This document shows, piece after piece, positions 1 through 9,430 of a DNA stretch of 64,000 bases. Below the pieces are notes generated by a model. It made no database searches. It saw only the letters and a program-made list of their open reading frames with translations, and was not told where the DNA came from. The DNA is taken from assembly GCF_002338065.1 (NCBI RefSeq), contig NZ_DDHJ01000013.1, positions 1 to 64,000 on the forward strand, read 5' to 3'. How positions within the stretch are numbered: the first letter of the stretch is position 1; every line of letters begins with the position of its first letter. The position numbers were made by a program, and so were the translations under genes. Source of the DNA: Pseudomonas sp. UBA1879 (lineage in GTDB: Bacteria; Pseudomonadota; Gammaproteobacteria; Pseudomonadales; Pseudomonadaceae).

Positions 1-29
1 GGCACGACGGCCGCGAAGCGCGACGTCTG

Positions 30-1796
30 TCAGCCCATACCCGCCTGACACTCTACCGCTTCGGCCCACTGCACATAGCACACCACCACCGGCATTTCAT
101 GCTCGGCGCAGAAGTCCAGCCAGCGCAGTTGGTTGTCTTGCAGTCGATCTCCCGGTCCTTTTACCTCGATCATCCGGTAACGGCGTTGGTCGGGGTAGAA
201 CTGGATCAGGTCGGGCATGCCCGTGCGGTTGGCTTTGATGTCCTGTAGCAATCGGCGGAACCAGCGTGTGAGGTGCTGTGCAGGTAAACAATGCAGCGCC
301 TGTTCCAATAGCTCAGGGGTCAGGGTGCCCCAGAACACGAAGGGCGATTGCAGACCGAACTTGCTCACGTACGTGGTACGGATGGCGGCCAGGTAGCGCT
401 CATCGTCCAGTTGCGCCAGGCAATCGTCGAACAGGCTCGCCCGGCGCTGATAAAAGTCAGGGCTGTACAGATCACTCGGCGCGCTGTGGAAGGGATGAAA
501 GAACGCCCCCGGAAGCGGCGCGAAGATCGCCGGCCAGCACAGCAGTCCGAACAGCGAATTGACCAGCGCGTTCTCGACGTAGTGCACTTCGCTGCCTTCT
601 TCGGCCAGGTGCTGTTGGATCAGCCGCTCGACGCTCTGGTCCGGCAGCGGAATCACACTCAGATCCAGCCGCGTGACCGCCCGCGTCTTGCGCTTTATCA
701 CCCCACCCTGCCCCAGCTTTTTCAATAGCCGTGGCTGAATCCGCGCGACATGCTGGGTTTCCTCGTCGTTCTCCGGCGCGGCGTGAACCTGCTGCAACAA
801 CGCCATGGCCTCGGCGTATCGCTCACTGCGTTCCAGCACGCGAATTCTGCGCACCCGCGCACCGGGGTAGCTGGCCTGCGCGTAGACGCTCAGCGCCAGC
901 GGCCATTGCTGCTGACGTTCGGCCTGCTGACCGATCTTGAACAGCAGCTTGGCCCGGCGCATCGACAACCAGGGGTTGCTCGTCTGAATCGCCAACGCTT
1001 GAGTGGCGAGTTCTTCCAACTGCTCGGCGGCGTCCAGGGCCTGCCGACAGTTGTGCAAATGCAGGCAAATGTCGATGTCTTCGCGCTGAGTGATCCCGCG
1101 CGACTCCAGCGAAAACTCGACCTTTTCGTAGCGATAAATGCCCAGGTCCGCCAGCACGAATTCGGACCATTCCTGATAAAGGTTGCCGAAGTACAGTAAG
1201 CGCAACCGGTCGCACAGCGGCATGACCTGCAACGCGAAAATCACCTCGTCGACGCCGGAAAACCACTGATCCAGCGGCTGAACGTGCCCATGAACCGGCA
1301 ACAAACGCTCCAGCAGATCGGCCTTTTTCTCGCTGGCTTTGACGTTATGGGCTTTGAAACATTGGCTGAGTTCGTCCTTGCGCAACAGGGCGAACAGCAT
1401 TGCAAGATCCAGATGAGGTTGATCGTCCACCCAGCCACACGCTAACAAGGGCGCAGCGGCCTGGCGCGCATCACCGATCTCGGCATAAGTGAGTTTGCTG
1501 GCGCGAAACAGCACGCCTTTGCGCATGACCATTCTCACCAGCAGGGCTTGCGCGGGTTGCGGGAGCTGCGCGAAGTCGTCGATGAAACGCCGCTCTTCGT
1601 CGTCCAGCAGATCGTCGTACCGCTGGCCGATCCAGCTCAGCACCTGGCGAAAGTTCTCCAGGTAGTAGAACGGATTGTCGAGGGGAGATGGGCTCACGGC
1701 GCGATCACGTAACGGCTGACGGAAAGGCGTCAGGATACTGTTTATCCGTACAGATTCCAGCCCCTGCCCCGCTGGAATTTGCTGCGGCCTGATCAA
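30..1796 (-). CDS. FAN1-type VRR-NUC structure-specific nuclease
   Basis: The protein has 588 residues. The C-terminal 60 or so form a VRR-NUC (PD-(D/E)XK) nuclease core: GMPD ends at D529, and E544 and K546 form the EVK motif, followed by a helix with QLRWLDF. The long N-terminal part resembles bacterial FAN1 proteins, with a SAP-like and helical-repeat region. The family cuts 5' flaps and helps unhook DNA interstrand cross-links. Length agrees with bacterial FAN1. The gene is divergent from the next gene, with about 60 bp between the two starts. The 29 bases beyond its stop at the window edge are too short to assign to a following gene. Family is confident; the in vivo role is inferred. Confidence 0.9.
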   Translation of the reverse strand: MIRPQQIPAGQGLESVRINSILTPFRQPLRDRAVSPSPLDNPFYYLENFRQVLSWIGQRYDDLLDDEERRFIDDFAQLPQPAQALLVRMVMRKGVLFRASKLTYAEIGDARQAAAPLLACGWVDDQPHLDLAMLFALLRKDELSQCFKAHNVKASEKKADLLERLLPVHGHVQPLDQWFSGVDEVIFALQVMPLCDRLRLLYFGNLYQEWSEFVLADLGIYRYEKVEFSLESRGITQREDIDICLHLHNCRQALDAAEQLEELATQALAIQTSNPWLSMRRAKLLFKIGQQAERQQQWPLALSVYAQASYPGARVRRIRVLERSERYAEAMALLQQVHAAPENDEETQHVARIQPRLLKKLGQGGVIKRKTRAVTRLDLSVIPLPDQSVERLIQQHLAEEGSEVHYVENALVNSLFGLLCWPAIFAPLPGAFFHPFHSAPSDLYSPDFYQRRASLFDDCLAQLDDERYLAAIRTTYVSKFGLQSPFVFWGTLTPELLEQALHCLPAQHLTRWFRRLLQDIKANRTGMPDLIQFYPDQRRYRMIEVKGPGDRLQDNQLRWLDFCAEHEMPVVVCYVQWAEAVECQAGMG

Positions 1797-1855
1797 CGGC
1801 AGTGAAGCGCGGCGCTACAATCGGGGCCATCGTTTTTTTAAAAAAGGGGCCTGTG

Positions 1856-2374
1856 ATGCCTTCCATTGCCACACCACGGGTGTATCTGGCCGGTTTCGAC
1901 GTGTTCCGCGCCGATGCAATTGAACATGGGCGTTACCTTAAAACGCTGTGTGAGGCTCAAGGGCTCGAAGGGTTGTATCCGTTCGACAACGACGTCGAAC
2001 AAGGCCTGCCGCCTCAAGACACCGCCACGCTGATCTGCCACGCCAACATCGCCATGATCAGACGCTGCGACGCCGTGCTGGCCAACCTCAATCCGTTTCG
2101 AGGCGTCGAGCCGGATTCGGGCACTGCGTTCGAAGTGGGCATGGCCGTGGCGCTGGGCAAGCCGGTCTGGGCGTATTTCGAGGACGCCCGGACCTTGCGC
2201 GAGCAGATTGGGCACGATGCGCAGGGTTTTGACGAGCAGGGATTTCAGGTGGAAAACTTCCAGTTGCCGAAGAACCTGATGCTCGCGTGCACCTGGGCGG
2301 GATTCAGCAAGACGGCGGAAGTGGCCGTCGACGCATTGGCAGAACATATCGCAACGTGTCGGCCAAAGGCGTAG
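1856..2374 (+). CDS. Nucleoside 2-deoxyribosyltransferase-like protein
   Basis: The protein has 172 residues. YLAG near residue 10 opens a Rossmann-like fold. The stretch D87-S88 followed by GTAFEVG carries E93, at the position of the family's catalytic glutamate. The family moves deoxyribose between bases, or acts as a 2'-deoxynucleoside 5'-phosphate N-hydrolase. ATG at 1856 is preferred to the upstream ATG at 1802 because homology begins there and the upstream extension is low-complexity. A TACAAT box at 1816-1821 could be its -10. Substrate is unknown; nucleotide-pool clean-up is an inference. Confidence 0.82.
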   Translation: MPSIATPRVYLAGFDVFRADAIEHGRYLKTLCEAQGLEGLYPFDNDVEQGLPPQDTATLICHANIAMIRRCDAVLANLNPFRGVEPDSGTAFEVGMAVALGKPVWAYFEDARTLREQIGHDAQGFDEQGFQVENFQLPKNLMLACTWAGFSKTAEVAVDALAEHIATCRPKA

Positions 2375-2449
2375 GCCTGCGAAAGCCGGCCCTACGCCTC
2401 CGGCCAGGATCAACCGCTGAAAGCGGCAAGCCGTCCGATAGAGGGAAAC

Positions 2450-2656
2450 TCACCCCAATGTCGACGACCCGATGTCCAGTTTGTCTGAGTCCTCGAACTC
2501 ATCCAGCCGTAAATCGCCCAGGTCCAGATCCCCTTCCGGATCGCTGTCTTCATCGGCGTCCGCGTCGTTGAGGGGGGATTGGTCACCGCCGAAATGCGGG
2601 TCTTCTTCATTCATGAAAAACGCAATTCGCGTGTGGTCATGTAGCTGTGCCTGCAT
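2450..2656 (-). CDS. Small acidic protein, function unknown
   Basis: The protein has 68 residues starting MQAQLHDH. The middle and C-terminal half are very rich in Asp and Glu (runs such as DADADEDSDPEGD). There is no membrane segment or cysteine. A perfect AGGAGG ribosome binding site lies about 8 bases before the ATG at 2656, which fixes this start over the longer frame that begins inside the LysR gene. It lies downstream of, and in the same direction as, the LysR gene. The function is not recognised; a soluble acidic interaction protein is possible. Confidence 0.72.
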   Translation of the reverse strand: MQAQLHDHTRIAFFMNEEDPHFGGDQSPLNDADADEDSDPEGDLDLGDLRLDEFEDSDKLDIGSSTLG

Positions 2657-2729
2657 GGGTGAAGCCTCCTGCGGTCTGGAGAAAAGTGATTGCCATCGAG
2701 ATCCAAGGCTACTCCCGATCGCCTCGGGA

Positions 2730-3632
2730 TTACACCCAACTGAAAAACGAGCCGCCATCGTCGCGCAGCATCTGCACCATGCCATGGGCCGCGGGCGAGA
2801 GGTAACCCTCGCGGCGCAAGATGACGCAAATGGTCCGCGTCATGGTCGTTGCCTCCAGCGGCACTTCACGCAGGTATTGCATGTTCTTGCCATAGTCGAG
2901 GGTTTCGCGGGCGATGAAACTCAACAGACTTGTCTGGGCGATCAGCCTTGGCAGCAGGGAAATGGAGTTGGCCTCGATCTGCACCACGGGCAGTGGCAGA
3001 TGATGACGGGCGAAGGCTTCATCGACCCAGATCCGCGACGATACACCCGACGGCGGCAGCACCCAGCGGTAGCTGCACAGGTCGCTCATCTGGAACGGCG
3101 CCTGGAAGATCGGGTGATTGCGACTGGCAATGACCACGGCTTCGTCGGTCAGGATCGGGTACGCCGTGAATTCGTCTTCGACGCTACGCTGGGCGCAGAT
3201 GATCATGTCCAGATGCCCGGAACGCAGTTGCTCGCGAAGCATGTCGTCCTGACCGATCACCAGCTTCAGGGTGACGTCCGGCGCGCGTTTGAGCAGCGCG
3301 TTGGTCAGTTCGGGTAGCAGGTATTCGGCCATCGTCGCCGCGCAGCCCAAGCGGATCTCTCCCACAGCGCCGCTGGCGAAATCCCGCACCTCGCGTTGGG
3401 TCTGGGCGATGCTTTGCTGCAACAGCTTGCCTCGTGCCTGCAACAGCTCGCCAACCGGGGTGAGCTTGATCCTGCGGCCGTCACGCTGGAACAGCTTGGT
3501 GCCGAACGACTCTTCCAGGCGTTGAATGCTCTTGGTCAGCGCAGGTTGGCTGCGGTTGAGTTTTTCAGCGGCGCGCCCCAAGTGACCGAGCTCGGCAATG
3601 GTCTCGAAATACGTCAGGTCCCGCAGGTCCAT
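2730..3632 (-). CDS. LysR-family transcriptional regulator
   Basis: The protein has 300 residues, typical for LysR. The N-terminal winged HTH (about residues 2-60) contains GHLGRAAEKLNRSQPALTKSI, followed by the LysR substrate-binding domain with a clear GEIRLGCAATMAEYLLP segment near residue 92. It is divergent from an AbrB-family transporter across about 100 bp, the usual layout for a LysR protein controlling its neighbour. The AT-rich intergenic DNA (3640-3675) probably carries the binding sites. The ligand is not predictable. Confidence 0.92.
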   Translation of the reverse strand: MDLRDLTYFETIAELGHLGRAAEKLNRSQPALTKSIQRLEESFGTKLFQRDGRRIKLTPVGELLQARGKLLQQSIAQTQREVRDFASGAVGEIRLGCAATMAEYLLPELTNALLKRAPDVTLKLVIGQDDMLREQLRSGHLDMIICAQRSVEDEFTAYPILTDEAVVIASRNHPIFQAPFQMSDLCSYRWVLPPSGVSSRIWVDEAFARHHLPLPVVQIEANSISLLPRLIAQTSLLSFIARETLDYGKNMQYLREVPLEATTMTRTICVILRREGYLSPAAHGMVQMLRDDGGSFFSWV

Positions 3633-3735
3633 ATATCAACCAAAGTTATCGATTCATGATTATTAGAAAATAGACTTGATCAATGGCGATGTCGATACTG
3701 CCGGGCATTGGACGAATTCCATCAGGATAAGGCCC

Positions 3736-4833
3736 ATGCTCTGGAGATCCTCGTTGTCGCGCCCCACCTCGTTGTCCCTTGCCACCCTGCCTGCCTTTGC
3801 GCAATGGCTGTTGCTTATCCTCCTGGCTGGCAGCGCCGGTCAAGTTTTCCGCTACTTCCACGTCCCCGCCGCGTTGTTCCTTGGGCCGATGCTGGTGGCG
3901 ATCGGCTTCGGCGTGTCCGGTGCGTCGATTCGCCTCAATAAACATGTCTTTCGTCTGGGCCAAGGCTCGGTTGGGCTGTTGGTGGCGCATTCGATGACTA
4001 TGGGTGTGCTGTTGACGGCGATGCAGTCGTGGCACGTCATGGTGTTCGCCACCTTGCTGACCGTTGCCTTGAGCGCAGCCGTGGGGATTGGCCTGGCGCG
4101 CTGGGGCGGAATTCAGGGCAGTACGGCGGCGTGGGGTACCTCACCGGGTGCGGCCTCGGCGATGGTGGCCATGTCCGAAGACTACGGCGCTGACTCGCGG
4201 GTCGTGGCGACCATGCAGTACGTACGAGTGGTGTGTGTGGTGATGGTCGGCGCGCTGGTCAGTCGGGTGATTGGCGCCGACGCCGGCGGTACCGACGCGC
4301 ATGCCACCGAGGCCCTGCTGCAAGGGGTGAACCTGCTGAACCTGGGTCTGACCGTGCTGACCATTGTGGTCGGCGTCACCCTCGGCGCTCGGGTGCCGGC
4401 CGGGGCGCTGCTGGTCCCCTTGCTGCTGGGCGGCGCGCTGCAGCTGAGCGGCGTGCTGCACATCACCATGCCGAACTGGCTTTTGGCGATTGCCTACGGG
4501 GCCATCGGCAGCTACATCGGTCTGCGTTTCGATCGGGTGACCATTGCCTATGTCTGGCGTCGTTTGCCGGCGATGATCCTTGGCGCGCTGTTGTTAATCC
4601 TGCTGTGCGCGATCTCGGCGTGGATTATCGCGGAAATGATGGGCAAGGACTTCCTCTCGGTGTACCTCGCGACCAGCCCCGGCGGGCTCGACGCCATGGC
4701 CATCATTGCCATCGATACCCACTCGGACGTGGGCTTCGTTCTGGCCATGCAGACCCTGCGCCTGTTCGGCGTGATCGTCACCGGCGCCTACATCGCGCGG
4801 CAAGTGATTCGCGTGACCCAGCGGTTGGCGTGA
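3736..4833 (+). CDS. AbrB-family inner-membrane transporter
   Basis: The protein has about 365 residues and ten or so hydrophobic segments arranged as two similar halves, as in the AbrB/'ammonia monooxygenase' duplication family (PF05145). Features include FHVPAALFLGPMLV near residue 37, WGTSPGAASAMVAMSEDYGAD in the first half, and YLATSPGGLDAMAIIAIDT in the second. ATG at 3736 is chosen because the frame upstream (from 3676) is not membrane-like. It is probably controlled by the divergent LysR gene. The substrate is unknown in the family. Confidence 0.85.
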   Translation: MLWRSSLSRPTSLSLATLPAFAQWLLLILLAGSAGQVFRYFHVPAALFLGPMLVAIGFGVSGASIRLNKHVFRLGQGSVGLLVAHSMTMGVLLTAMQSWHVMVFATLLTVALSAAVGIGLARWGGIQGSTAAWGTSPGAASAMVAMSEDYGADSRVVATMQYVRVVCVVMVGALVSRVIGADAGGTDAHATEALLQGVNLLNLGLTVLTIVVGVTLGARVPAGALLVPLLLGGALQLSGVLHITMPNWLLAIAYGAIGSYIGLRFDRVTIAYVWRRLPAMILGALLLILLCAISAWIIAEMMGKDFLSVYLATSPGGLDAMAIIAIDTHSDVGFVLAMQTLRLFGVIVTGAYIARQVIRVTQRLA

Positions 4834-4861
4834 GGGGAGACAGCATCCTGAGAGCCCACCT

Positions 4862-4949
4862 GCAGGAGTGCGCTTGCCCGCGAACGCGGTGTGTCAGCCA
4901 CGTTAGCAGCCATTTGGCACATCGCGTTCCCGGGCAAGCACGCTCCTAC
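4862..4949. repeat. REP-type inverted pair
   Basis: Two oppositely oriented REP copies: 4862-4888 (GCAGGAGTGCGCTTGCCCGC) and about 4922-4949 in reverse complement. They lie between the AbrB transporter and a convergent gene, so they may act as a bidirectional stem-loop. The remaining gap to 5066 holds only a short GC-rich stretch with no gene seen. Confidence 0.8.
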
Positions 4950-5066
4950 GGCCTTCGGCCAAAATCAGACGCGTGGAGCACACCGTAATCCGCTTCTGCC
5001 AAAGGCGAAACCCCGACCGCGCCACTGTCCACTTGCAGCTTGCAGCTCACCCCTTACCGCTGCTTT

Positions 5067-5681
5067 TCACCGCTGCTGTTCCGCATCAAACACTTCGCCC
5101 CGCCGAATGATCGTGGCTTTGGCCAATAACGCTCCAGGCGCAAGCACAGCGTTGGCGCCGACGCGGCTACGGTCACCGATCAGTGCGCCGAATTTGTCGC
5201 AGCCGGTGGCACGCAAGCGGTCGTCGATGCGCACGCGCACTTCCTTGTCGTCGCGCTCGTTGCGGTAATTGCAGACGATGCTCCCGGCTTCCAGATTCAC
5301 CCCTGCGCCCAGCACCGAATCGCCCACGAAGTTGAAGTGCGCGAGCTTGGTGCCCCCGAACACGAATGAGGTTTTCAGCTCGGCGCCGGGGCCGAAAATG
5401 CAGCGTTCACCAACCCAGCAGCCGCCTCGCAGATAAGCGCCGCTGGCCACGAAGCACTCAGGACCAACGATCAATGGCCCTTTGAGCACTGCGCCGTGTT
5501 CGATCACCGCCGTTTTGTGAACGGCGATGTCGCCGCGGATTTCGTAGTCTTCGCCCAGCGTCATCAGCAATTCGCGGACGATTTCGGGGGCGCGGGTAAC
5601 CCATTCCCACGGCATGAGCGAAGCCCAGCGCGCCAGCGCCGACGTGTCGAGGGATTCGATGAAGTCGCCGATGCGGATCAT
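5067..5681 (-). CDS. Left-handed beta-helix (LpxA/GlmU-like) protein
   Basis: The protein has 204 residues. An N-terminal helical section (1-50) precedes hexapeptide repeats from about residue 52 to 195 (DIAVHKTAVIEHGAVLKG, GAYLRGGCWVGERCIFG, SRVGANAVLAPGALLAK). This resembles the C-terminal acyltransferase half of GlmU-type nucleotidyltransferases but lacks the N-terminal nucleotidyltransferase domain. Its start overlaps the stop of the AGE-family gene by 4 bases (5678-5681), so the two are translationally coupled and probably work on a related sugar. The exact substrate is unknown. Confidence 0.82.
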   Translation of the reverse strand: MIRIGDFIESLDTSALARWASLMPWEWVTRAPEIVRELLMTLGEDYEIRGDIAVHKTAVIEHGAVLKGPLIVGPECFVASGAYLRGGCWVGERCIFGPGAELKTSFVFGGTKLAHFNFVGDSVLGAGVNLEAGSIVCNYRNERDDKEVRVRIDDRLRATGCDKFGALIGDRSRVGANAVLAPGALLAKATIIRRGEVFDAEQQR

Positions 5682-6922
5682 TGCAGCCGCTCCAGGGCCG
5701 TCGCCAGGCTCTGGGCCAGCGGCAGAACCGGCAGCAGGGTCGCCTGATACGCGTGATACAGGTCAGGTTTGCCCGGCCAAATGTCAGCGCTCGGCTGATT
5801 GTGCGGGTTCAGCTCATGGCGCCAACTGCCATGCTCTCGGTCGATGAACAGGGTCTCGTTGAACTCCCAGAACGTGCGGTACCACCTCTCGTAGGGTTGC
5901 TCGCCCGTGCGCTGGAGTAACGCGGCCGACGCAGCGGCGGCTTCGGCATGGGTCCAGTGCAGGCGATGGCGCACCACCGGGCGATTTTGCCAATCCAGCG
6001 TGTAAACGATTCCAGGCGCGCCATCGACGTTCCAGCCGTAGCGGCAAGCGTTTTCGAACAGCCGACGGGCGTCTTCCAGCAGCCAGCCCGGAGTGTCCAG
6101 CTTGGCGGCCTGACGCGCCGCTTCCAGATGCAATACCAACCGCGCCCATTCGAACGCATGCCCCGGCGTCGTGCCGTACGGGCGGAAGCCGTCATCGGGC
6201 TTGTCGACGTTGTAGTCCGGCAGCGGCTGCCATTGCAGGGTGAAATGCTCGATGACCTGATGATCATTCGCCGCAGCGTGCTGGTGAATCACCCGCTCGA
6301 CGATGCTCAGCGCCCGGTCCAGCCAGCGCGCATCACCGGTGACATCGGCCAGCGCCAAAAAGGCCTCCGTGCTGTGCATGTTGCTGTTGGCGCCGCGGTA
6401 GGCTTCTTCATCGCGCCAGTCGCGGGCGAAGGATTCGCGCATGGCGCCCTCTTCGTCGCTCCAGAAATGCTGGGAAATCACCTGAATTGCCTGCTCGAGC
6501 AAGGCCTTCGCGCCGGGACGCTGAGCCACCACCGCCGAGGAGGCAGCCAGCGCGACGAAGGCATGCAGGTAAGCGGCTTTGCCCGTGTCGCCGCCTTTAT
6601 CCAGCGGCTTGTCGAACCAGCCGCCGTGCTCGGCATCCCGCAAAGGCCCGGCCAGCGCCGCGACGCCGTGGTCCACCAGCTCGGCGTAACCCGGGATGCC
6701 GTTGATGTGAGCGAGGGCGAAACTGTGGGTCATGCGAGCGGTGTTCATGGTTTCAGCGACCGCATCGGCAGGCAGCCGCCCCTGATCGTCCAGATTGCCG
6801 AAGCCCTGGGGCAGCCTGGCAGCCTTAGCGAACGCCAGCAGACGCTTGCCCTCCTGCGCCAGCCATGCGTGGTGTCCCGGGGCGCGCAACCAACTGCTGA
6901 AATCGCGATTCACATCATCCAT
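5678..6922 (-). CDS. AGE-family sugar epimerase/isomerase (mannose isomerase-like)
   Basis: The protein has 414 residues and resembles N-acylglucosamine 2-epimerase-family (alpha/alpha)6-barrel enzymes. TARMTHSFALAH lies near residue 42. NSNMHSTEAFLAL near 180 and GTTPGHAFEWARL near 250 carry the conserved histidines. RHRLHWTHAEAAAA near 320 supplies the last one. Members include D-mannose isomerase and the YihS aldose-ketose isomerase; this one looks closer to those than to true N-acylglucosamine epimerases. It is upstream gene of a two-gene operon with a beta-helix protein. The 180 bp before it (6923-7102) carries no recognised gene. Confidence 0.85.
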   Translation of the reverse strand: MDDVNRDFSSWLRAPGHHAWLAQEGKRLLAFAKAARLPQGFGNLDDQGRLPADAVAETMNTARMTHSFALAHINGIPGYAELVDHGVAALAGPLRDAEHGGWFDKPLDKGGDTGKAAYLHAFVALAASSAVVAQRPGAKALLEQAIQVISQHFWSDEEGAMRESFARDWRDEEAYRGANSNMHSTEAFLALADVTGDARWLDRALSIVERVIHQHAAANDHQVIEHFTLQWQPLPDYNVDKPDDGFRPYGTTPGHAFEWARLVLHLEAARQAAKLDTPGWLLEDARRLFENACRYGWNVDGAPGIVYTLDWQNRPVVRHRLHWTHAEAAAASAALLQRTGEQPYERWYRTFWEFNETLFIDREHGSWRHELNPHNQPSADIWPGKPDLYHAYQATLLPVLPLAQSLATALERLQ

Positions 6923-7102
6923 TGCCTTGTCACCTATCTGCTCGGCAGGTTCTGCCCGCCAGGAATTATTAGACGGGGGAGATCATGCAAGCCAACGCCG
7001 GGTCAGGCAAGTGAATGAGGTGAATCCTTTAAGCCGGACAGGCAACGCAATCTGCTCGGCAGGACGGCGCCAGCCCCACAGGTTTTGCCTTGGCAGACAG
7101 GA

Positions 7103-8728
7103 TCACACGCGAAACCGCGTCACCACCTGATTCAACTCCCCTGCCAGGCGCGACAGCTCGGCGCTCGATGCGCTGATCTGATTCGAACCGGACGACGACT
7201 GCAACGACAGATCGCGAATGTTGACGATGTTGCGGTCGACTTCCCGCGCCACTTGAGCCTGTTCCTCGGCAGCGCTGGCGATGACCAGGTTGCGCTCGGA
7301 AATCTGGTTGATCGACGCGGTGATCCGGTTCAGCGAGGCCCCCGCGCCCTGGGCGAGCGCCAGGGTTTCCGTGGCCTGCGTGCGGCTCACCAGCATCGAG
7401 GCCAGCGCGTCGCTGGAGCCGGCGCGCATGGTCGACACCATTTTGTCGATCTCCAGTGTCGATTGTTGAGTGCGATGAGCCAGCGCCCGCACTTCATCGG
7501 CAACCACCGCAAAGCCGCGTCCCGACTCACCGGCGCGGGCCGCTTCGATGGCGGCGTTCAGCGCCAGCAAGTTGGTCTGTTCGGCGATCGAGCGAATGAC
7601 GTCCAGCACCTTGCCAATGTCCTGAGACTGGTCCGCAAGGTGTTGCACCAATGTCGAGGTGTGTTGCACGTTGCTGGACAGGTTTTCGATCGAATTCACG
7701 GTCTCGACCATCCGCGTCTGGCCGTCCTGGGCCGCGTCACTGGACTCGCTGGACGCTTGGGACGTCGACACCGCATTGCGTGCGACTTCCTCGACGGCGG
7801 AGGTCATCTCATTGACGGCGGTGGCAGCCTGTTCGATTTCAGCGTTCTGCTGATGCAGGCCGCGATGACTGTCTTCAGTGATCGAATTGAGCTCAGTGGC
7901 TGCCGACGCGAGCTGGCCCGCCGAGCTGCCGATCAGGCTCAAGGTGCCGCGCAGGTTGCTTTGCATCAGTTTCAGGGCAGTCTGCAGGCGCGTGACCTCA
8001 TCTTTGCCCTCGACGTGGATGTCGTGGGTCAGATCGCCCTTGGCGACGAATTCCGCGGCGACCACTGCGTCCTCCAGCGGCCGAATGATGCTGCGAGTCA
8101 GCCACAAGGCCAGGATCACAGTCGCCAGCGCCGCGATCAGCACAAACCCCAATACCACGCTGCGCGACTGGCTGTACTGCGATTCGGCCGCCTGCCCTTC
8201 CCGTTCGATCTGCTGCGCATAAAAATCCGTCAGGTCGCCCAGCTGCGCGCCGGAGTTATCCACGGCGGTTTTCATGTCCACCAGCAGCAGCGTGTTCAAG
8301 GCTTTCGCATCGCCGCTCTCGGCCAGCATGAAGGACTGGCTCAGACCGCGTTGATAGTCGGCCAGAGTGCTGCGAAATTTACCGTACAGGGCTTTCTCTT
8401 CGGGGGTGTCGATGAATGCGTCCAGGCTCGACAGCTTGTCGTTCAGCACCTTGATTCGGGCGTCCATCTGACTTTTATAGGTGCCGACGTTCTTCGGGTC
8501 GGTGTCCAAGGCCATGCGCAAGGAGATTGTGCGAATGCGCAGCATCGCTTCGCGAATTTCGTTCACCAGCCGCGTGCTCGGCATCCAATTGCTCTCGACC
8601 GCGACCTCACTCTGGCGAATGGCAGACATCTGGTTCAAGGCAAACCCGCCCAATAGCGCGACCAGCAGGGAAATCAGGGTGAATCCGAGGCCCGCACGTC
8701 GGGCGATGGTGAGATTGCGTAGGTTCAT
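7103..8728 (-). CDS. Methyl-accepting chemotaxis protein
   Basis: The protein has 541 residues from ATG at 8728, where a typical positively charged N-terminus and first membrane segment begin (about 10-32). The longer frame to 8902 lacks these. A periplasmic four-helix-bundle sensor (about 33-188) precedes a second membrane segment (189-211), a HAMP domain, and a signalling domain with the conserved hairpin tip NLLALNAAIEAARAGE and GRGFAVVADEVRALA. No C-terminal CheR-docking pentapeptide is seen. The ligand is unknown. It is a single-gene unit. Confidence 0.95.
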   Translation of the reverse strand: MNLRNLTIARRAGLGFTLISLLVALLGGFALNQMSAIRQSEVAVESNWMPSTRLVNEIREAMLRIRTISLRMALDTDPKNVGTYKSQMDARIKVLNDKLSSLDAFIDTPEEKALYGKFRSTLADYQRGLSQSFMLAESGDAKALNTLLLVDMKTAVDNSGAQLGDLTDFYAQQIEREGQAAESQYSQSRSVVLGFVLIAALATVILALWLTRSIIRPLEDAVVAAEFVAKGDLTHDIHVEGKDEVTRLQTALKLMQSNLRGTLSLIGSSAGQLASAATELNSITEDSHRGLHQQNAEIEQAATAVNEMTSAVEEVARNAVSTSQASSESSDAAQDGQTRMVETVNSIENLSSNVQHTSTLVQHLADQSQDIGKVLDVIRSIAEQTNLLALNAAIEAARAGESGRGFAVVADEVRALAHRTQQSTLEIDKMVSTMRAGSSDALASMLVSRTQATETLALAQGAGASLNRITASINQISERNLVIASAAEEQAQVAREVDRNIVNIRDLSLQSSSGSNQISASSAELSRLAGELNQVVTRFRV

Positions 8729-8920
8729 GACCGTAGGCTCATTATTAGATTGGCAGGGGTCGCAAGTCATCGTACGACTACTGCTTATCGACCCAGACCA
8801 AGGGTTCTTGACTTGCCCTTTCATGAAAAAAACGAACGCACCTTCGAGAAAAACTTCGAACCTCACGGCGGTGAGCGGTCTAGACCTATGAATCGACCCC
8901 AATCAAATCAGAGGCCCGTC

Positions 8921-9406
8921 ATGCACCTTGAAGGTTCCTGCCATTGCGGCGCGGTGGAGTTCAGCCTCACCAGCCCCCATCCTTACCCCTATCAACGCTG
9001 CTATTGCTCCATCTGTCGCAAGACCCAGGGCGGAGGCGGCTATGCCATCAACCTTGGCGGCGATGCCAAAAGCTTGAAGGTAAAAGGCAAAAGCAGCATT
9101 GCGATCTACCACGCGAAAATGCGCGACGGCGACAAACCCGTGCACATCAGCAGCGCCGAACGGCATTTCTGCAAGCAATGTGGCAGCGCGTTGTGGCTGT
9201 TTAGCCCGGAGTGGCCCGAGTTGATTCACCCCTTCGCCTCGGCGATCGACACGCCCCTGCCCATCCCGCCCGAGCACACGCACCTGTTGCTGGACTCCAA
9301 GGCGTCGTGGGTGGAAGTCCAGGCCGGGCCGAAGGATCAACAGTTCGAGCAGTACCCAAAAGAGTCGATTGCCGATTGGCACGAGCGCCTGGGCTTGGAG
9401 CGATAA
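8921..9406 (+). CDS. GFA-family zinc protein
   Basis: The protein has 161 residues. It has the cysteine pattern of the GFA family (glutathione-dependent formaldehyde-activating fold): CHCGAVEF at residues 6-13, CYCSIC near 26-31, and FCKQCG near 87-92. These bind one or two zinc ions. ATG at 8921 has an AGAGG site in front; an in-frame ATG at 8888 would add 11 residues. Most members are not true formaldehyde enzymes, so the reaction is unknown. It is a single gene facing away from the chemoreceptor. Confidence 0.85.
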   Translation: MHLEGSCHCGAVEFSLTSPHPYPYQRCYCSICRKTQGGGGYAINLGGDAKSLKVKGKSSIAIYHAKMRDGDKPVHISSAERHFCKQCGSALWLFSPEWPELIHPFASAIDTPLPIPPEHTHLLLDSKASWVEVQAGPKDQQFEQYPKESIADWHERLGLER

Positions 9407-9430
9407 AGGTGAAGCCGCTTCGAGTGGCAC

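Noticed and set aside
7085..8656. Long plus-strand frame opposite the chemoreceptor gene
   Set aside because: It is antisense to a well-supported MCP and its composition (Gln/Arg/His-rich) is that of a shadow frame.
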